Source of the DNA: Gracilaria gracilis
Taxonomy: Eukaryota > Rhodophyta > Florideophyceae > Gracilariales > Gracilariaceae
Reading direction: 5' to 3'
Assembly: GCA_030374805.1 (NCBI GenBank)
Contig: JARGSG010000036.1
Coordinates: 310,001 to 374,000, forward strand
DNA: 64,000 nucleotides
Each line of letters opens with the position of its first letter. Position 1 is the first letter of the stretch. This document shows positions 40,537 through 52,003 of this stretch, piece by piece. The translations under genes and the position numbers were made by a program. Below the pieces are notes generated by a model. It did no database searches. It was not told the origin of the DNA and was given only the letters and a program-made list of their open reading frames with translations.

Positions 40537-42992
40537 TCATCGGGTTCCCTCACGCTGGGACAAAACCACCCTCTGGGACAGACTTTTGGTTTAAAAAATG
40601 GCCATTTATTCAAACTGTGTCAATCTGTATCATTGATGAGCCGGTAACGCGATATGGAGTTCGAATCAGTGCCATCTGGCGCCATTTTTGAGTTCAGCGA
40701 CCATCCCTCACCCAGAAAACCTGATGTGCATCCCATCGCACATCTGCAACACCGTCAGCGAGCGCCAGGGATTATTCGTCATCACGAGACTCCCTCTAGT
40801 CTCCTGGGCTATTCAGCGATGGTGCAACGACGCGTAGTTGCCCCGCTTCGCGACAAATCCAAGTACGCCCCACTTTTTGGAGCAAAAATTTTCTGCCTGA
40901 CCACGAAGCTTTCTATACGTACTACCGCCAAGCGGTTCAAAGTGTCAAAGTCGCAGCTGCAGCGCGCCATAAAGGGGCAGCTGGACTTGGACTCCAAACG
41001 AAGCGCTTTAACATTTGCGTTCACCAGCCAGGAAGAGCAGCCCATTGCCAACGCAGCAATACACTATGCCAATCAAGGCACCCCACTGTCCAGAGAATGC
41101 TTCAAAGAGATGGTGAAGTTCTACGTCAACAAGATGCCCATAGTGCGGCAGCAACAAACACGATTTCGGCACAATCGTCCGGGGAACAAGTTTGTTGCAA
41201 ACTTTATAAAACGCAACCCCAATGTCACACTAAAACGACGATCGAACCGGAAGAGTCAAAGGACCGCCACAATGTCCCCGGAGAACCTAGCGAAGCACTT
41301 TGCCAGAATGAAGCAGGCCTATAAGGCGTACAACATTGTGTCGGCTGAAAAGGTATTCAATATAGATGAAAGCGGGTTTTCAACCCGAACCGCATGCCGT
41401 GCCCGAACTAAAGCGCTATTCTGTAGTGAAGGACGGAGCAACTCAATCGAAATTAAGTGGGCTGGAAATGCCCAACATGTTACCATAATGCCTGTTGTGT
41501 CAGCCGATGGAAAGGCTTGGACACCTATCGTTGTGCTGCCCGGAGTGAGGTCAAGTACCGTGTACGCCCTGATGGATCCCGTGAAACCCCGTCCTGCTTT
41601 CTTCCACTGAACGCAAAGACGGTGTATCGAGATCCTGCAGGTGTAGACAGTAACATATTCTATGAGTGGGTCAAATTATTCGTGGAGGAGACGAAAGCAT
41701 TGCGTGAGAAACACAAGCATATAGTGCTCACGATGGATGGATGTGAGGCACATGTAACTTACCGTTCCCTGAAATTGATGAGCGACAACAACCTAGTTGC
41801 AATTGGATTACCAGCCCCTACGAGCCATCGAACCCAAGTTCTTGATTACACGGTCTTCTCACCATTTAAGAACAAGTTCCGAAATCTCCTCAATGAACGT
41901 ACACTCCAGCAGAAACGGGCGGATCGCAATGACATTCACACGCTTTGTAGCATTCTAAATCAAGCGTATATATATGCCGTGCGGTACGCCAATATCGTTC
42001 ACGGTTTCCAGGCCTGCGGTGTCTGGGATGAGCGACTGAAAGATGCCAACCCCGATTTCATTAGCGTGACGGGTATTACAAACATTGATGGCAACGCGGA
42101 CCACGCCAGTGCGTACAATTCATATCTAGAACTCGTCAAAGGGTTCTCGAATTCGCAAAGGTTGTTGGAAGCAGACGGTGCGGTCCTCGAAAACGGGACA
42201 CTGAACACACGGGCTGGAGCACTACTGACCTCAAGAACTGTGTTGCAAAGTCTCCGAGAGCAAGACGAACGACGCGCTGCAGCTGAAGTAGAGAAGGCTA
42301 CCAGAGCCGCGGAGCGGGAGGAACTCAGGGAACAAAGAGAGGCGGAGGCCCTTGTGCGTGCGCAGCAGCAAGCGGACCGCGCTGCGGAGGTTGAAGAGCG
42401 GCGCAAAGCGGGCGAGGAAGAGGCCACAATGCGTCAAGTGCAGCGAGATGAGCGAGCTGCATTGGCCGTTCAGAGGAGTACCGAGCGCGACGAAGAGCGT
42501 GCGCGGAAGGCTCGAGGGCGAGCGGAGAAGGCAGCCGAGCGTGAGTGAGAAGCGGTCGAGAAGGCCGCAGAGCAGGCCAGAGCACGTGAAGAGCGTGAGC
42601 GCCATGTCATATGGCTGCAGAAACGGCCAGAACGGCATATGTTACTTAGCCGTTCAAGGACCGCCCGTCGCGCTGTGGCGAGGATAAGAGCGGCGGTGGA
42701 TCGCGGAGACTACCAAAGTGATAACGCGCATGCCGCTCGGAATTAAATATTTGATTTTTACTCTTTGTCCCAACGGGTGGCGAAACTTCGGCTCCTAAGC
42801 GGCTACTATTCTGCCGCAGTTTTGCGGCTGTACCTCACTATTTGACAGAGTTGAGTTCAAACGTCCATATTTGGTGGACGTCATGATGACGTCGTCATCT
42901 TGTATATATCAAAGTTTTGTTGACTTTGAATAACGGGAAGTTGAACTTTTTTTAATTTTGTCACGACTGTCCTAACCAGGGGGGTGGGATGA
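40537..42992 (+). mobile_element. pogo/Tigger-like element, copy 1
   Basis: The 2,456-bp element has TA at both sides (40,535-40,536; 42,993-42,994) and ends beginning TCATC, with CCC and GGACA at matching spacings on both sides. These ends are imperfect but are shared with copy 2. It carries a single DDE_1 transposase gene, frameshifted. Confidence 0.6.
40654..42746 (+). pseudogene. pogo/Tigger-like transposase, copy 1
   Basis: An N-terminal helix-turn-helix (psq type: KLSIRTTAKRFKVSKSQLQRAIKG) and a CENP-B-like second DNA-binding part (ANQGTPLSRECFKEMVKFY) precede a DDE_1 core. The core has Asp in FNIDESGFS, Asp in VLTMDGCEAHVTY, and Asp in TSHRTQVLDYTVFSPFKNKFRN, the usual pogo pattern. 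The core is followed by an unusually long Glu/Arg/Ala coiled coil (~42,230-42,640). Damage: a one-base deletion near 41,550, where GVR should run into KYRVRPDG, and an in-frame TGA at 42,546-42,548; the original stop is TAA at 42,744. The start is either the ATG at 40,654 or the one at 40,819. Confidence 0.82.
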
Positions 42993-42994
42993 TA

Positions 42995-44557
42995 CAGTGG
43001 TCTTCATAAATATACGCACGGTGCTTTTTATTAAGAATAAGCTCTCAAAGTAGCGCCCAGATGATACAGAGTGGCCGCTCTTTACATGTGCCATACGCAC
43101 ACCTAAAAACATGCCGTATAAGCTAATTTTACGTTCTATATTGGCCCAAAAGCCGTAAATCTAATAAAAGACCCTATTCAAAAATATACAAACGATTTTG
43201 AAAATGGCGCGAAAGCCAACAGAGCATTTCGTAGAGGATCATAAACGAGAACGGATCAATAGTAGACCTTCCATACATCATCACAGTCTAGATTCACTGC
43301 GATAAAAAACATCCAATATGCCAAGAAGAAAGGAGCTTAGCGCAGACGAAAAGGCTCAAATTAGAGCTCTCAGAACTGCAAATCTATTCTTTCCAAACAT
43401 AGCAACACATCTGAATCGATCTAAATCCACTATATACGACTTTTGTAAGCGCGATAGCACTGGAAAATGCAAGAAAAAATGTGAAAGACCTCAGAAACTC
43501 AGTCCTCAAGATAGGCGTCAAATCAAACGAACGCTTCCCAAGCAATCTCGCTCCGCACAAACCGTAAAAAAACGAATTGAATCTTGCTGTTTCTGTTTTA
43601 ACGGTCACGAGAGAGATACATAAACTGGAAACCTTTGAATAAAAGAAGAAAAAAATCCGCACCTTTATTGACTGAAAAGCATCGTATTAACCGCCTGGAA
43701 TGGGGTATGTCATACAATCGATTCTATCCTCATGAGTGGGATATGGTGGTTTGGAGCGATGAAAAAAAGTTTAATGGAGATGGCCCCGATGGTTGGAGCC
43801 ACTACTGGCATGACTTACGTCACGACGAGAAGATATTTTCGAAGAGAAAGCATGGTGGGTTTTCAGTTATGGTATGGTCACGCTTTTCTGTACATGCAAA
43901 AGGTCCACTTGTTTTTTATTGAGAGAAACATGAATTCGGAGGGGTATGTCAATAGGCTAGAGTCTTCTTTCTTGCCGTTTATTAATGTTCATCATCCAGA
44001 AAGACTATTGTTTCAACAGGACAGCGCGCCTATTCATGTGTCAAAGGTGTCAAAATCTTGGTTTATTAATGAAGGGATTGAGCTACTAAAATGGCCTGCG
44101 CATTCTCCAGATCTTAATCCAATTGAGAATATTTGGAGTATACTAGCCTACCGCGTGTACTCTGATAATTGTCAATTTTCTACAAAGGAAGAGTTGAAGG
44201 CAGCGCTTTTAGAGGAATGGTCGAAAATTGATATACATGTTTTAACCATGCTCACCCGTAGTATGCCACGTCGTTGTATGCCTGTCATACGCGCAAATGG
44301 CAAGAAAAGCAAATATTGATACGTTTGTATTGCTGTGTAATGAATAAAAACAATATTCGTTTGTTTATTTTTGACGCATGGGCTTTGCAGTGTTTGTTTT
44401 TTATACACATGCAAGGGCACAGTAGTTGGCAATCGAACGGTTTATTGATAGTGTCAATATACAATATATAAAACACCACCTTACCGTTAGGGACTGAGTT
44501 TGGCATAAGGGCACACCAAGCATCTCCTGAGCGTACGTATATTTATCAATACCACTG
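42995..44557 (+). mobile_element. Tc1/mariner element
   Basis: This 1,563-bp element has 26-bp terminal inverted repeats, CAGTGGTCTTCATAAATATA at the left (42,995) and CAGTGGTATTGATAAATATA on the reverse complement at the right (44,557), with three mismatches in 26. TA flanks it on both sides (42,993-42,994; 44,558-44,559). The left TA is also the right target-site TA of pogo 1, so Tc1 inserted exactly there. It carries one broken DD34E transposase. Confidence 0.93.
43318..44319 (+). pseudogene. Tc1-type transposase (DD34E), frameshifted
   Basis: The gene starts at ATG 43,318 with a paired-like helix-turn-helix (NLFFPNIATHLNRSKSTIYDF) and second HTH region. The catalytic core follows in other frames: Asp in VVWSDEKKF, Asp in LLFQQDSAPIHVS and Glu in SPDLNPIENIW, with 34 residues between the last two (DD34E, Tc1 type). 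Frame changes occur near 43,580-43,630 and between 43,900 and 43,925, so the copy is dead. Length (~330 codons) and ends are normal for Tc1. Confidence 0.9.
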
Positions 44558-44629
44558 TATATGTACATCTTAAATTGCTGAATTTAGCACTTTAGATATA
44601 TCATCGGGGTGGCGAAGTAGGGGACGGTT

Positions 44630-44928
44630 GTGACAGGCAGAAATGTAGTTAATTGAAATATCGACGGAAACGGATACGAATTGAAGTACGAAAGGTCGCA
44701 ATTGTTTGCATAAGGAATTAGCAGACAGTCTTATAGAACTAGAATTGAATTAAAAGAGAGGTAAGAGAGAATAAAAAGGGCAAGGAGACCACCGAAGAAC
44801 CGCTGAGGGAAGAGAACCCAGAAAAGAACCAGCGCGGGATTGATTGTCCTGAATACAGCCCCTCCCTGATCGCCACCAGACATAGCCTTCCCTACGTCAT
44901 CATGAGCCATACCGCAGATGTTCTCAAA
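44630..44928 (+). repeat. copia 5' LTR
   Basis: It begins TGTGACAGGCAGAAATG and matches the 3' LTR through TCTCAAA; beyond that the sequences diverge. The last ~27 bp overlap the start of gag. Confidence 0.8.
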
Positions 44929-46041
44929 TTTATGGGCCCAGAGGGATTGGGTTCTATCAGCATCGGTGGTTTTTATACTAACGCGCCGCGATTCATCACG
45001 AATGTTACGCCGAAAGTTCAGTACCGCCAAAGACTCCGCACGTGGATGAAAATGATTACTACTTTCGCAGAAGTAGATTCAAAATCAAAAGCTCTGTGCA
45101 GAGGCGCCGGACACCTCATTTACCTGGAAAGTGACTCAATGGCACAAGAGATGCTCGACAAGGCTCAATCAGCCGGAAAGCTCTCTTTTGATTTCGATGA
45201 GTCAGATCCGGGTAAACGCAAGATGATCGAAGCGATCATACGCACTATCGCACTTGACACGCCAACTGAGATTGTGAAAAGAGAAGTAGACCTGCTCACA
45301 AACATTCACAGCTCTCAACGAGATAGCAATGAAAGTGTTGCTTCATTTGCGGCAAAGTTTCAAAGCGCAGTTGCAATGTACGCGAATCACACTCTTTGCA
45401 TGAATGAAGCTTATACAAGACAATTTGCCATACTCATGCTCCGCAATGCCAAACTATCGCCGGATACAATGAACGCACTTACTTTCCAGCTCACTGCAGA
45501 GCAAGGTTCTACAGAAGAAGTTGCTACGATGATATTGGTTCTTTCGAAGTCTGAATTGGTGAAGCTCAGAGAGAGTATAATGACTAACGAAGATACGAAG
45601 GTAATCAGAGATAAGCTAAGTAAGCTGCAACAGAAACTTGTTGATAAGACAAATACTGCAGTTTTTACTATCACGATGAAACGTGCTGCCGCTTTGCTTG
45701 CTACTGTTCACGAATCACATACGCAAAAGTCTGATTTGCAGCGAGACAGACATCTACAGAAGAGTTTCTTGGGGAAATGGTTCACTCAAAAACAACCTTA
45801 CCGCCATGAATACATCAAAAAGATGAAAGAAAAAAGCTCTTTTAAAGCGTGCGGCCGCCCTGGTCACTGGTGGAAGGACAAGGAAGAATTTAGAGAGATG
45901 ATGAAAGAGAAACGAAGGCGCTCACAAATATCGATAGGTGAACCACAACGAGTACAGGATGACACTCCACCAGAGTCAGAAGATCAGAAGCCCAAGATAG
46001 ACAATAGGATCACAATGAGGAAATCGCTTTTTCCGCGTTGA
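44902..46041 (+). CDS. copia Gag-like protein
   Basis: The 379-codon frame starts at an ATG (MSHTADVLKFMGPEG) that lies inside the LTR homology. It has a helical capsid-like body, with ...LRTWMKMITTF and DSNESVASFAAKFQSAVAMYA. Near the end is a damaged zinc knuckle: the pattern C-x2-C-x4-H-x4-C reads F-x2-C-x4-H-x4-K, so the first and last Cys are missing. The frame stops at 46,039-46,041 and the protease frame follows in another phase. Confidence 0.72.
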   Translation: MSHTADVLKFMGPEGLGSISIGGFYTNAPRFITNVTPKVQYRQRLRTWMKMITTFAEVDSKSKALCRGAGHLIYLESDSMAQEMLDKAQSAGKLSFDFDESDPGKRKMIEAIIRTIALDTPTEIVKREVDLLTNIHSSQRDSNESVASFAAKFQSAVAMYANHTLCMNEAYTRQFAILMLRNAKLSPDTMNALTFQLTAEQGSTEEVATMILVLSKSELVKLRESIMTNEDTKVIRDKLSKLQQKLVDKTNTAVFTITMKRAAALLATVHESHTQKSDLQRDRHLQKSFLGKWFTQKQPYRHEYIKKMKEKSSFKACGRPGHWWKDKEEFREMMKEKRRRSQISIGEPQRVQDDTPPESEDQKPKIDNRITMRKSLFPR

Positions 46042-47896
46042 AATCTGGTGCGCTCCGAGCAGACCTCAACCCTATTCTAGACGAAGGAGCCCCTACCTCT
46101 ACAGGAGGTATAGAAACCGCAGCTGCTCTGTGTGACACGCTTGTAATACCACTGAAGCTTGAACCGCCGCGTTCGCACTACTATCGTGGATGGGGAGATA
46201 ATGCAGCTGACGCCAGGCCAATCGAATGCAAGTGGATATTGGTCATCAACGATATCAATGGAAAGCCCACTGCCCTCCCATTTGATCTGGTAGATGGGAA
46301 AGCACCACTGATATTGGGCTTGGACGTCAAGAAACATTGTGACACTTTGAATCTTGCTGAACTAAGAACTGTGAGAATGAGAAGACCAATTGATACAGAC
46401 GAAAGAGTCTTCTTCACGTATATCCTACCCGACGATGCAATTGAGGCACAAAATGAAAGATTGAGGATTGACATCATACCACACCGACAATCTACCTTGA
46501 AAACGCTGCTCGGCAGTGTTGGTAGACGCATGCATAAGAACGCTATTTAGAAGATTCACCGTTTTACAAATGCACCAACAAACGAAATGAAAAGGATATT
46601 AGAAGACGCTGGTATACTTACTCATGAGCTCTCAGAGGCGTGGGACAAAGTAGCTGATGCGTGCGATATCTGCAGATCCTCAGGCAGGCCGGCACATCGC
46701 AAGAAAATTTCGCTCAGCCATGTGAACGAAGACTTCAACCAGTCAGTACAAGCTGACTTTCTCTTTGTCTATGTGAACGACGAGAAGTACGAAGTGTTGA
46801 ATGTAATTGACTGTGGCAAAAACTACAGAGAGCGAGTCATTGCACCAAGACGCGACGCCAAACACATGTTACAGATGCTAGAGACCGAATGGATATACCA
46901 TCATGGAGCACCAAGATGTTCAGCGCAGATCTCGAATTCACAACATCAGTTCTGAAACGAGCCCTAGACGCACATGGCATAACTGTCCAGGATAGACCGG
47001 CAAGGTCATCCTCGAAGAATGGTAAGGTTGAACGAAATAACGGCTTCTTCAAACGCATTTTCGAACGAATTGCTCGAGAACCAAATACTGCTTCGCCACA
47101 GACGCTTGTGGCTCGTGCTTCGTTTTTGTGTAACATCTTTCATGGAAGATCTACGCTAAGTGCATTCCAGCTAGCAAAAGAATACACACCGTCTTTTTTG
47201 AGAGTACTCAGCTCACATATCCCAGAAGACCTTTTGCAAGTATAGAAGAGTATGATGGCATCACGGGCATTACAACAGGTGCTTAAGTCCCACGATAATA
47301 ACGTGGTTTCCGCATCAATGTTGAAACAGGGAATGCACATATGGGTATTCTACAATACTTCGAAGCAGAATGACCCAGTCAGATGGATCAAATCTACTGT
47401 CATACGAGCTACCGCATTCTACATTGATTGTAGGAGGTCCAAGAGAGGACCGCGAATGAAAGTTGCATACGAACATGTCCGCATTGCTCCAGAAGGACCC
47501 CTTACACAAGAGCTTCAAGAAGGCATATTAGAAGATATGCTGGCAGATGACCCCCCCAATTCAAGCCACCAGGAAGATCTAAGTCGAGATGTCACGATAG
47601 AAGATGACAGTAGCGGGGCAGAGAAACACGTCGAAGCAGACCAGCTCATGCTAGACATATTCGGACCAGATGATGATGGCGATTCTTGCTCTGAAGTGCC
47701 AACACAAAGAAAGTTTTTCACAAAGACAATTCACGGGGACCCGAAGAAAGACATAGGCACCGAAATGGTACGCGGCCCACAGCAAAACAATGATATTGTT
47801 CTTCATTCGGACGAACAACGGATATTGAATGAGATGTATAAAGTTACTGGTGGAGCTCAAGTGAGCAGAAACAAAATGGATTGCGCACCTCCATAG
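46038..47896 (+). pseudogene. copia protease and integrase, frameshifted
   Basis: The protease region reads NPILDEGAPTSTGG, with D-E-G in place of the common D-S/T-G, and later LILGLDVKKHCD. After an in-frame TAG (46,548-46,550) the same frame continues into integrase: IHRFTNAPTNEM and CDICRSSGRPAH form the zinc region, then VQADFLFVYV with the first Asp. A frameshift near 46,905 leads to FSADLEFT (second Asp) and SSSKNGKVERNN (Glu), the D,D-E core. A stop at ~47,243 is followed by more of the same phase (47,252-47,896), an acidic linker. The element cannot integrate in this state. Confidence 0.75.
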
Positions 47897-49447
47897 ATAC
47901 TAGATAAAGCCGTAAGTGATGAAATTGACACCGCTTGGAACGGAGCATACGTTGAAATTGACGAACGTGATTTGCCTGCAAATGCAAACGTAATTAGCTC
48001 CCATATTGTGTACAAGGTGAAAAGCGAGGAGAAAGATTTTAAACGACTCAGAGCCAGATTATGCCCCTATGGAAACAGGGACCGAAAGAAAGGCAACATA
48101 AGAAACGACTCAGCAAGCGCACAGTTTTACATTATTAGGCTCCTGCTTTCTCTGGCTACACTTCTTCGCTTCAGACTTGGGTGTGTAGATGTGAAAGGTG
48201 CCTACTTGCAAAGTGGGCCCATCACAAGAGATCTTTTTGTCAGGCCCCAATTGAACTCAACCAACCACGAAACTCTCTTTGGAAATTAATCAAGCTGCCA
48301 TACGGCATTAGGGAAGCTGGCAGACAGTGGGCTACTGTGATAGAAAAATGGCTCCTTAAAAGCGCCGGCTTTGAACGCATCTGCGGAGTAAGTCAGCTTT
48401 TCGTAAGACGCAACGAACAGAATGAGATTGTCCTGCTGTTGGGAAAACTCACAGACGACCTACTCATGGCAGGATGTACTGAGGAAATGGAACGCTTTAA
48501 GGAACAAATCAGAGGACGCTTTACAATCAGCAAAGCCATCATTGACGAAGAAATCAAGTTCAACGGCTGCACTATCACTCAACAGAAGGACTTCTCTATA
48601 ACACTGTCAATGTGTGAGTATGCAAAATTAGTACTGCCAATCAATGTAAGCAAAGCTCGCCGAAACATGAAGTTGGACGATGTCAACGATAGAGAACGCA
48701 AAGCATACAAAAAAAATTGCAGGCAAACTGATATGGCTAGGAAGTGGAGCTCTACCACAAGCCACACAGCTCGGATCATATATGCAGCAGCAGCTACCGC
48801 ACTTGAAGGTAAAACATTTGACAGAAGCAAATCAGAACCTTACGGAACTTCTGCGTCTACGGCCAGTGGTGCTGTTCAGAAGACCGGCTGGCACAGTTAC
48901 AAAAGCGGAAGTTGTAAGTTTTTCTGATGCCGAATTCAATATCTCATCTACGCAGCAGTATGGACAAACTGGGATAATATCAGGAATCAGATACAGAACG
49001 AAAAAAGGTGAAGCAACTACTTATCATTTGATTGACTGGGCAAGCACAAAACAACTCCGAGTGTCATACTCCTCTTACGGTGCTGAGATATTGGCATGCA
49101 CAGACGCAGACGATCGAGGACACAGAATTAAGATGGCACTTAAATCTTTATCTCCATTCGATGACTTCGACCAAATCCTGAATGTTGATTTGAAAGGACT
49201 GTTTGATACCATAACGACGCTACCTGAAGGAAGGGAGTATAGATTGCGGCAAACCGTACAAAGGATTCGAGATTCTTTCGAGTCAAAGGAGCTTAATGTT
49301 CTGGGATGGATTCAAGGAAAAGTGAACATTGCGGATGCTCTTACAAAGCGCAACCCATACTCCTACAAATTGCTGAATCTATTGCCTATTACTGGAACGC
49401 TTGATCTCCCAATGCATCGATCTTTTGCTTTGAACAGCTTAACATAG
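47897..49447 (+). pseudogene. copia reverse transcriptase and RNase H, frameshifted
   Basis: RVT_2-type reverse transcriptase fragments: VDVKGAYLQSGPITRDLFVRP, then in another frame KLPYGIREAGRQW and KLTDDLLMAGCTEEM, where the usual YVDD has become LTDD. RNase H follows after another frame change near 48,690-48,900: VVSFSDAEFNISSTQQYGQT, SYSSYGAEILACTDADD, and GWIQGKVNIADALTKRNPYS, which is the typical copia end before the polypurine tract. At least three frames are used, so it is degenerate. Confidence 0.8.
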
Positions 49448-49485
49448 ACGTGAGTTGCTTCAAAGTACTTGAAGCAACTGAGGGG

Positions 49486-49792
49486 TGTGTGAGAAGCAGA
49501 AATGTAGTTAATTGAAATATCGACGGAAGCAGATACGAATTGAGGTACGAAAGGTCGCAATTGTTTGCATAAAGAATTAGCAGACAGTCTTATAGAACTA
49601 GAATGGAATTGAAAGAGAGGTAAGAGAGAATAAAAAGGGTGAGGAGACCGCCGAAGAACTGCTGCGGGAAGGGAACCCAGAAGAGAACCAGCGCGGGATT
49701 GATTGTCCTGAATACAGCCCCTCTCTGATCGCCACCAGACAAAGCCTTCCCTACGTCATCATGAGCCATACCGCAGATGGTCTCAAAACAGT
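49486..49792 (+). repeat. copia 3' LTR
   Basis: It starts TGTGTGAGAAGCAGAAATG just after a GAGGGG purine tract and ends near TCTCAAAACAGT, before the ACGGT candidate target duplication. Confidence 0.8.
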
Positions 49793-50045
49793 ACGGTAAT
49801 TCGGGACTGTATTTTTAATAAAAATTTGAAGCCCATTCTGAAAGTGGCGGTCAAACAAGAATTCTTAGGCTCTGGCGCTGAACGGCCTCAAGCACTTAAA
49901 ATTCTGGCGCCAAATTCGAACTCAGCCGTTTTCCTTCTGGCAGGGTTCATCCCCGCAATCTCCCAGGTTCTTCAGCGTCTGAGATATCGCGAACTCGAGA
50001 CCAGACAAAGCACCCGAGAACTTCGGTGCCCTGCGGCTACGACCA

Positions 50046-51659
50046 ATGGTGGCAAAGCGGGTTCTGGCCCCCTCACGTCATGGACCCTATTCCAAGCAGC
50101 TTCTTAGAGCTGTCAGGTGCGACAAAAACGGCAACACCTCCCTTCGTCGATGTGCCAAAACATTCGGCGTCGCCAAATCACACCTCCATCGTGTACTCAA
50201 AAATGGAAACACAACCAGAAAACACCAAGGCCGACCTACAAACTTGACACCCACAGAAAAACAACTAATTGTTGACGCCGTTTTGCCTTTTTCCAGTCAA
50301 GGTACACCTCTTTCCCGGGAGTGCTTTAAGGACTTAGTCCAATATTACGTGCGTGGTCTCCCAACCGCCAGACAACGTCAAATACCGTTTAAAGACAATA
50401 GGCCCGCGGAATGCTTTGTGCGGGCCTTCCTGGGCCGCCATTCTCAGTTATGCCTTAAGAGAAGGACCAATCTGTAGAAATTGAGAGCAACCGCCATGTC
50501 ACATGAGAACCTTGCGGCCCATTTCGTCCGCCTTAATCAGGTATATAAAGAGTACAAGATACATTCCCCGGATCAAATATTCAATATTGATGAAAGCGGC
50601 TTCTCCGTCAGAACCGCAACGAGAGCCAGATCCAAGGCTCTATTCAACAAGCACGGCCGAAGCAATTCAGTTGGAGCTAAAACGGTCAGGAAAGGCGCAG
50701 CACGCCACCATCATGCCGGTGGTATCCGGAGATGGGCGAGCATGGTCACCATTAGTTCTTTTACAAGGCGTGCGGGCCAAATATCGCATTCGAACGGACG
50801 GTCTACGCGAAACGCCTTCGTGCTACCTTCCATTCAATGCGGTGACGTGTTACCGGGACCCTGCTGGGGTCGACAGAAATATCTTTTTGAGGTGGGTGGA
50901 ACATTTTGTTGAAGAGACCAAGGCCTTGCGGGAGAAATATGGGCACATTGTTGTCACTTTCGATGGTTATGGGGCTCATTGCACGTACAAAGCATTAAAT
51001 ATGATGGAAGAAAATGGTATTGTCGCCGTAGGCTTGCCCGCGCATACAAGCCACAGAACACAGGTGTTAGATTATTCCGTCTTCTCACCATTTAAGAACT
51101 ACTTTCGAAACCTCCTGAACCAGCGCACCGTTATGCTTGGGGATGATAGGAATGACGTGTTTACACTATGCGATCTGTTGAACAAGGCATTTACTCAGGC
51201 TGTTACGTATACGAATATTGTCAAAGGATTTGAGGAAGGCGGTTTATGGGACCCATACCGGAAAGAAGCGAACCCAAACGTCATCAAGGAGACAGACATT
51301 ACAAACTATGGCAGTGCAGAGAGCCAAAGTGTAGCGCACAAGACTTATATGTGTCTTGTCAGCGATCTCACAAACACTCGCAATATGTTGAAATCCGATG
51401 GTGGAACATCGCAGAATGGTACACTGAACACGACAACGTGGTCTTTGTTACGTCAAAGACCGTCTTGGAGGCACTGCGAGAAAGAGAGATTGAAAAAGAA
51501 GCTCAGAATGCACAACGTTTGGCCAGAGCGACCGAAGCCGAAGCTCGTAAACAACAGAAGGAAGCTGAAGCTGCGCAAAATGTTCGCCAGCAAGACGAGG
51601 CACTGAAGGAGAAGGAGCGGCATATGGTGTGGATGCAAAACCGCGTCATGAGGTGGTAA
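50046..51659 (+). pseudogene. pogo/Tigger-like transposase, copy 2
   Basis: It is homologous along its length to copy 1: psq-type HTH (TSLRRCAKTFGVAKSHLHRVLKNG), SSQGTPLSRECFKDLVQYYV, FNIDESGFSVRT (first Asp), VVTFDGYGAHCTYKA (second Asp) and PAHTSHRTQVLDYSVFSPFKN (third Asp). It ends in a shorter charged coiled coil and HMVWMQNRVMRW. Damage: an in-frame TAG at 50,475-50,477, frameshifts near 50,680 and near 51,440. It is clearly a different lineage copy, since the two proteins differ at many sites while the element architecture is conserved. Confidence 0.82.
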
Positions 51660-52003
51660 CAATTTAACCTATCTGGTGCCGATCGGCGTGCGCAGGCCAG
51701 GCCAACGGCCTTGTCAAACGCAGGAGCTATTTAAGTTGAATTGTGTTTTTGGGCGTTTTTGACCTAGTTAAATGTGCCAGGTTGTCCCTTTCTTATCACA
51801 AATAGTGTCTCTTGATGTGCTACTGAGAATGAGTAAAAATTGTTTCCTTTGAGCCTTGTTTGAGACTGTTGATGCTTCTCGTCTGGCAGGAGGGAGCCTA
51901 CGGGTATAGCATAAATGTGCCCGAAAATTGGAGGATTCAAAGATGTGCAAGATGTTTTCATTTTAATTCTGTCTAAGCTGTCCCTTTTTTACCTACCCCC
52001 TGA

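Larger units (their letters stand above)
44630..49792 (+). mobile_element. Ty1/copia element
   Basis: LTRs of ~300 bp (44,630-44,928; 49,486-49,792) flank gag, protease, integrase, RT and RNase H in copia order. A candidate 5-bp target duplication ACGGT lies at 44,625-44,629 and 49,793-49,797. The 3' LTR is preceded by a purine tract (CTGAGGGG). The LTRs differ at many positions and the coding region changes frame at least four times, so it is an old, inactive copy sitting in the 5' region of pogo 2. Confidence 0.85.
44602..52003 (+). mobile_element. pogo/Tigger-like element, copy 2, split by a copia insertion
   Basis: The left end TCATCGGGGTGG at 44,602 after TA (44,600-44,601) and the right end, TCAGGGGGTAGG on the reverse complement before TA (52,004-52,005), resemble the ends of copy 1. 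Both copies also share an inner right-end block (TTTTAATTYTGTC, then CTGTCC). Removing the copia element and one target duplication leaves ~2.2 kb, near copy 1's 2.46 kb. The transposase follows the copia element. Confidence 0.55.

Noticed and set aside
40537..40575. Treating pogo ends as perfect TIRs
   Set aside because: Only TCATC plus spaced CCC and GGACA agree; reported as imperfect ends with modest confidence.
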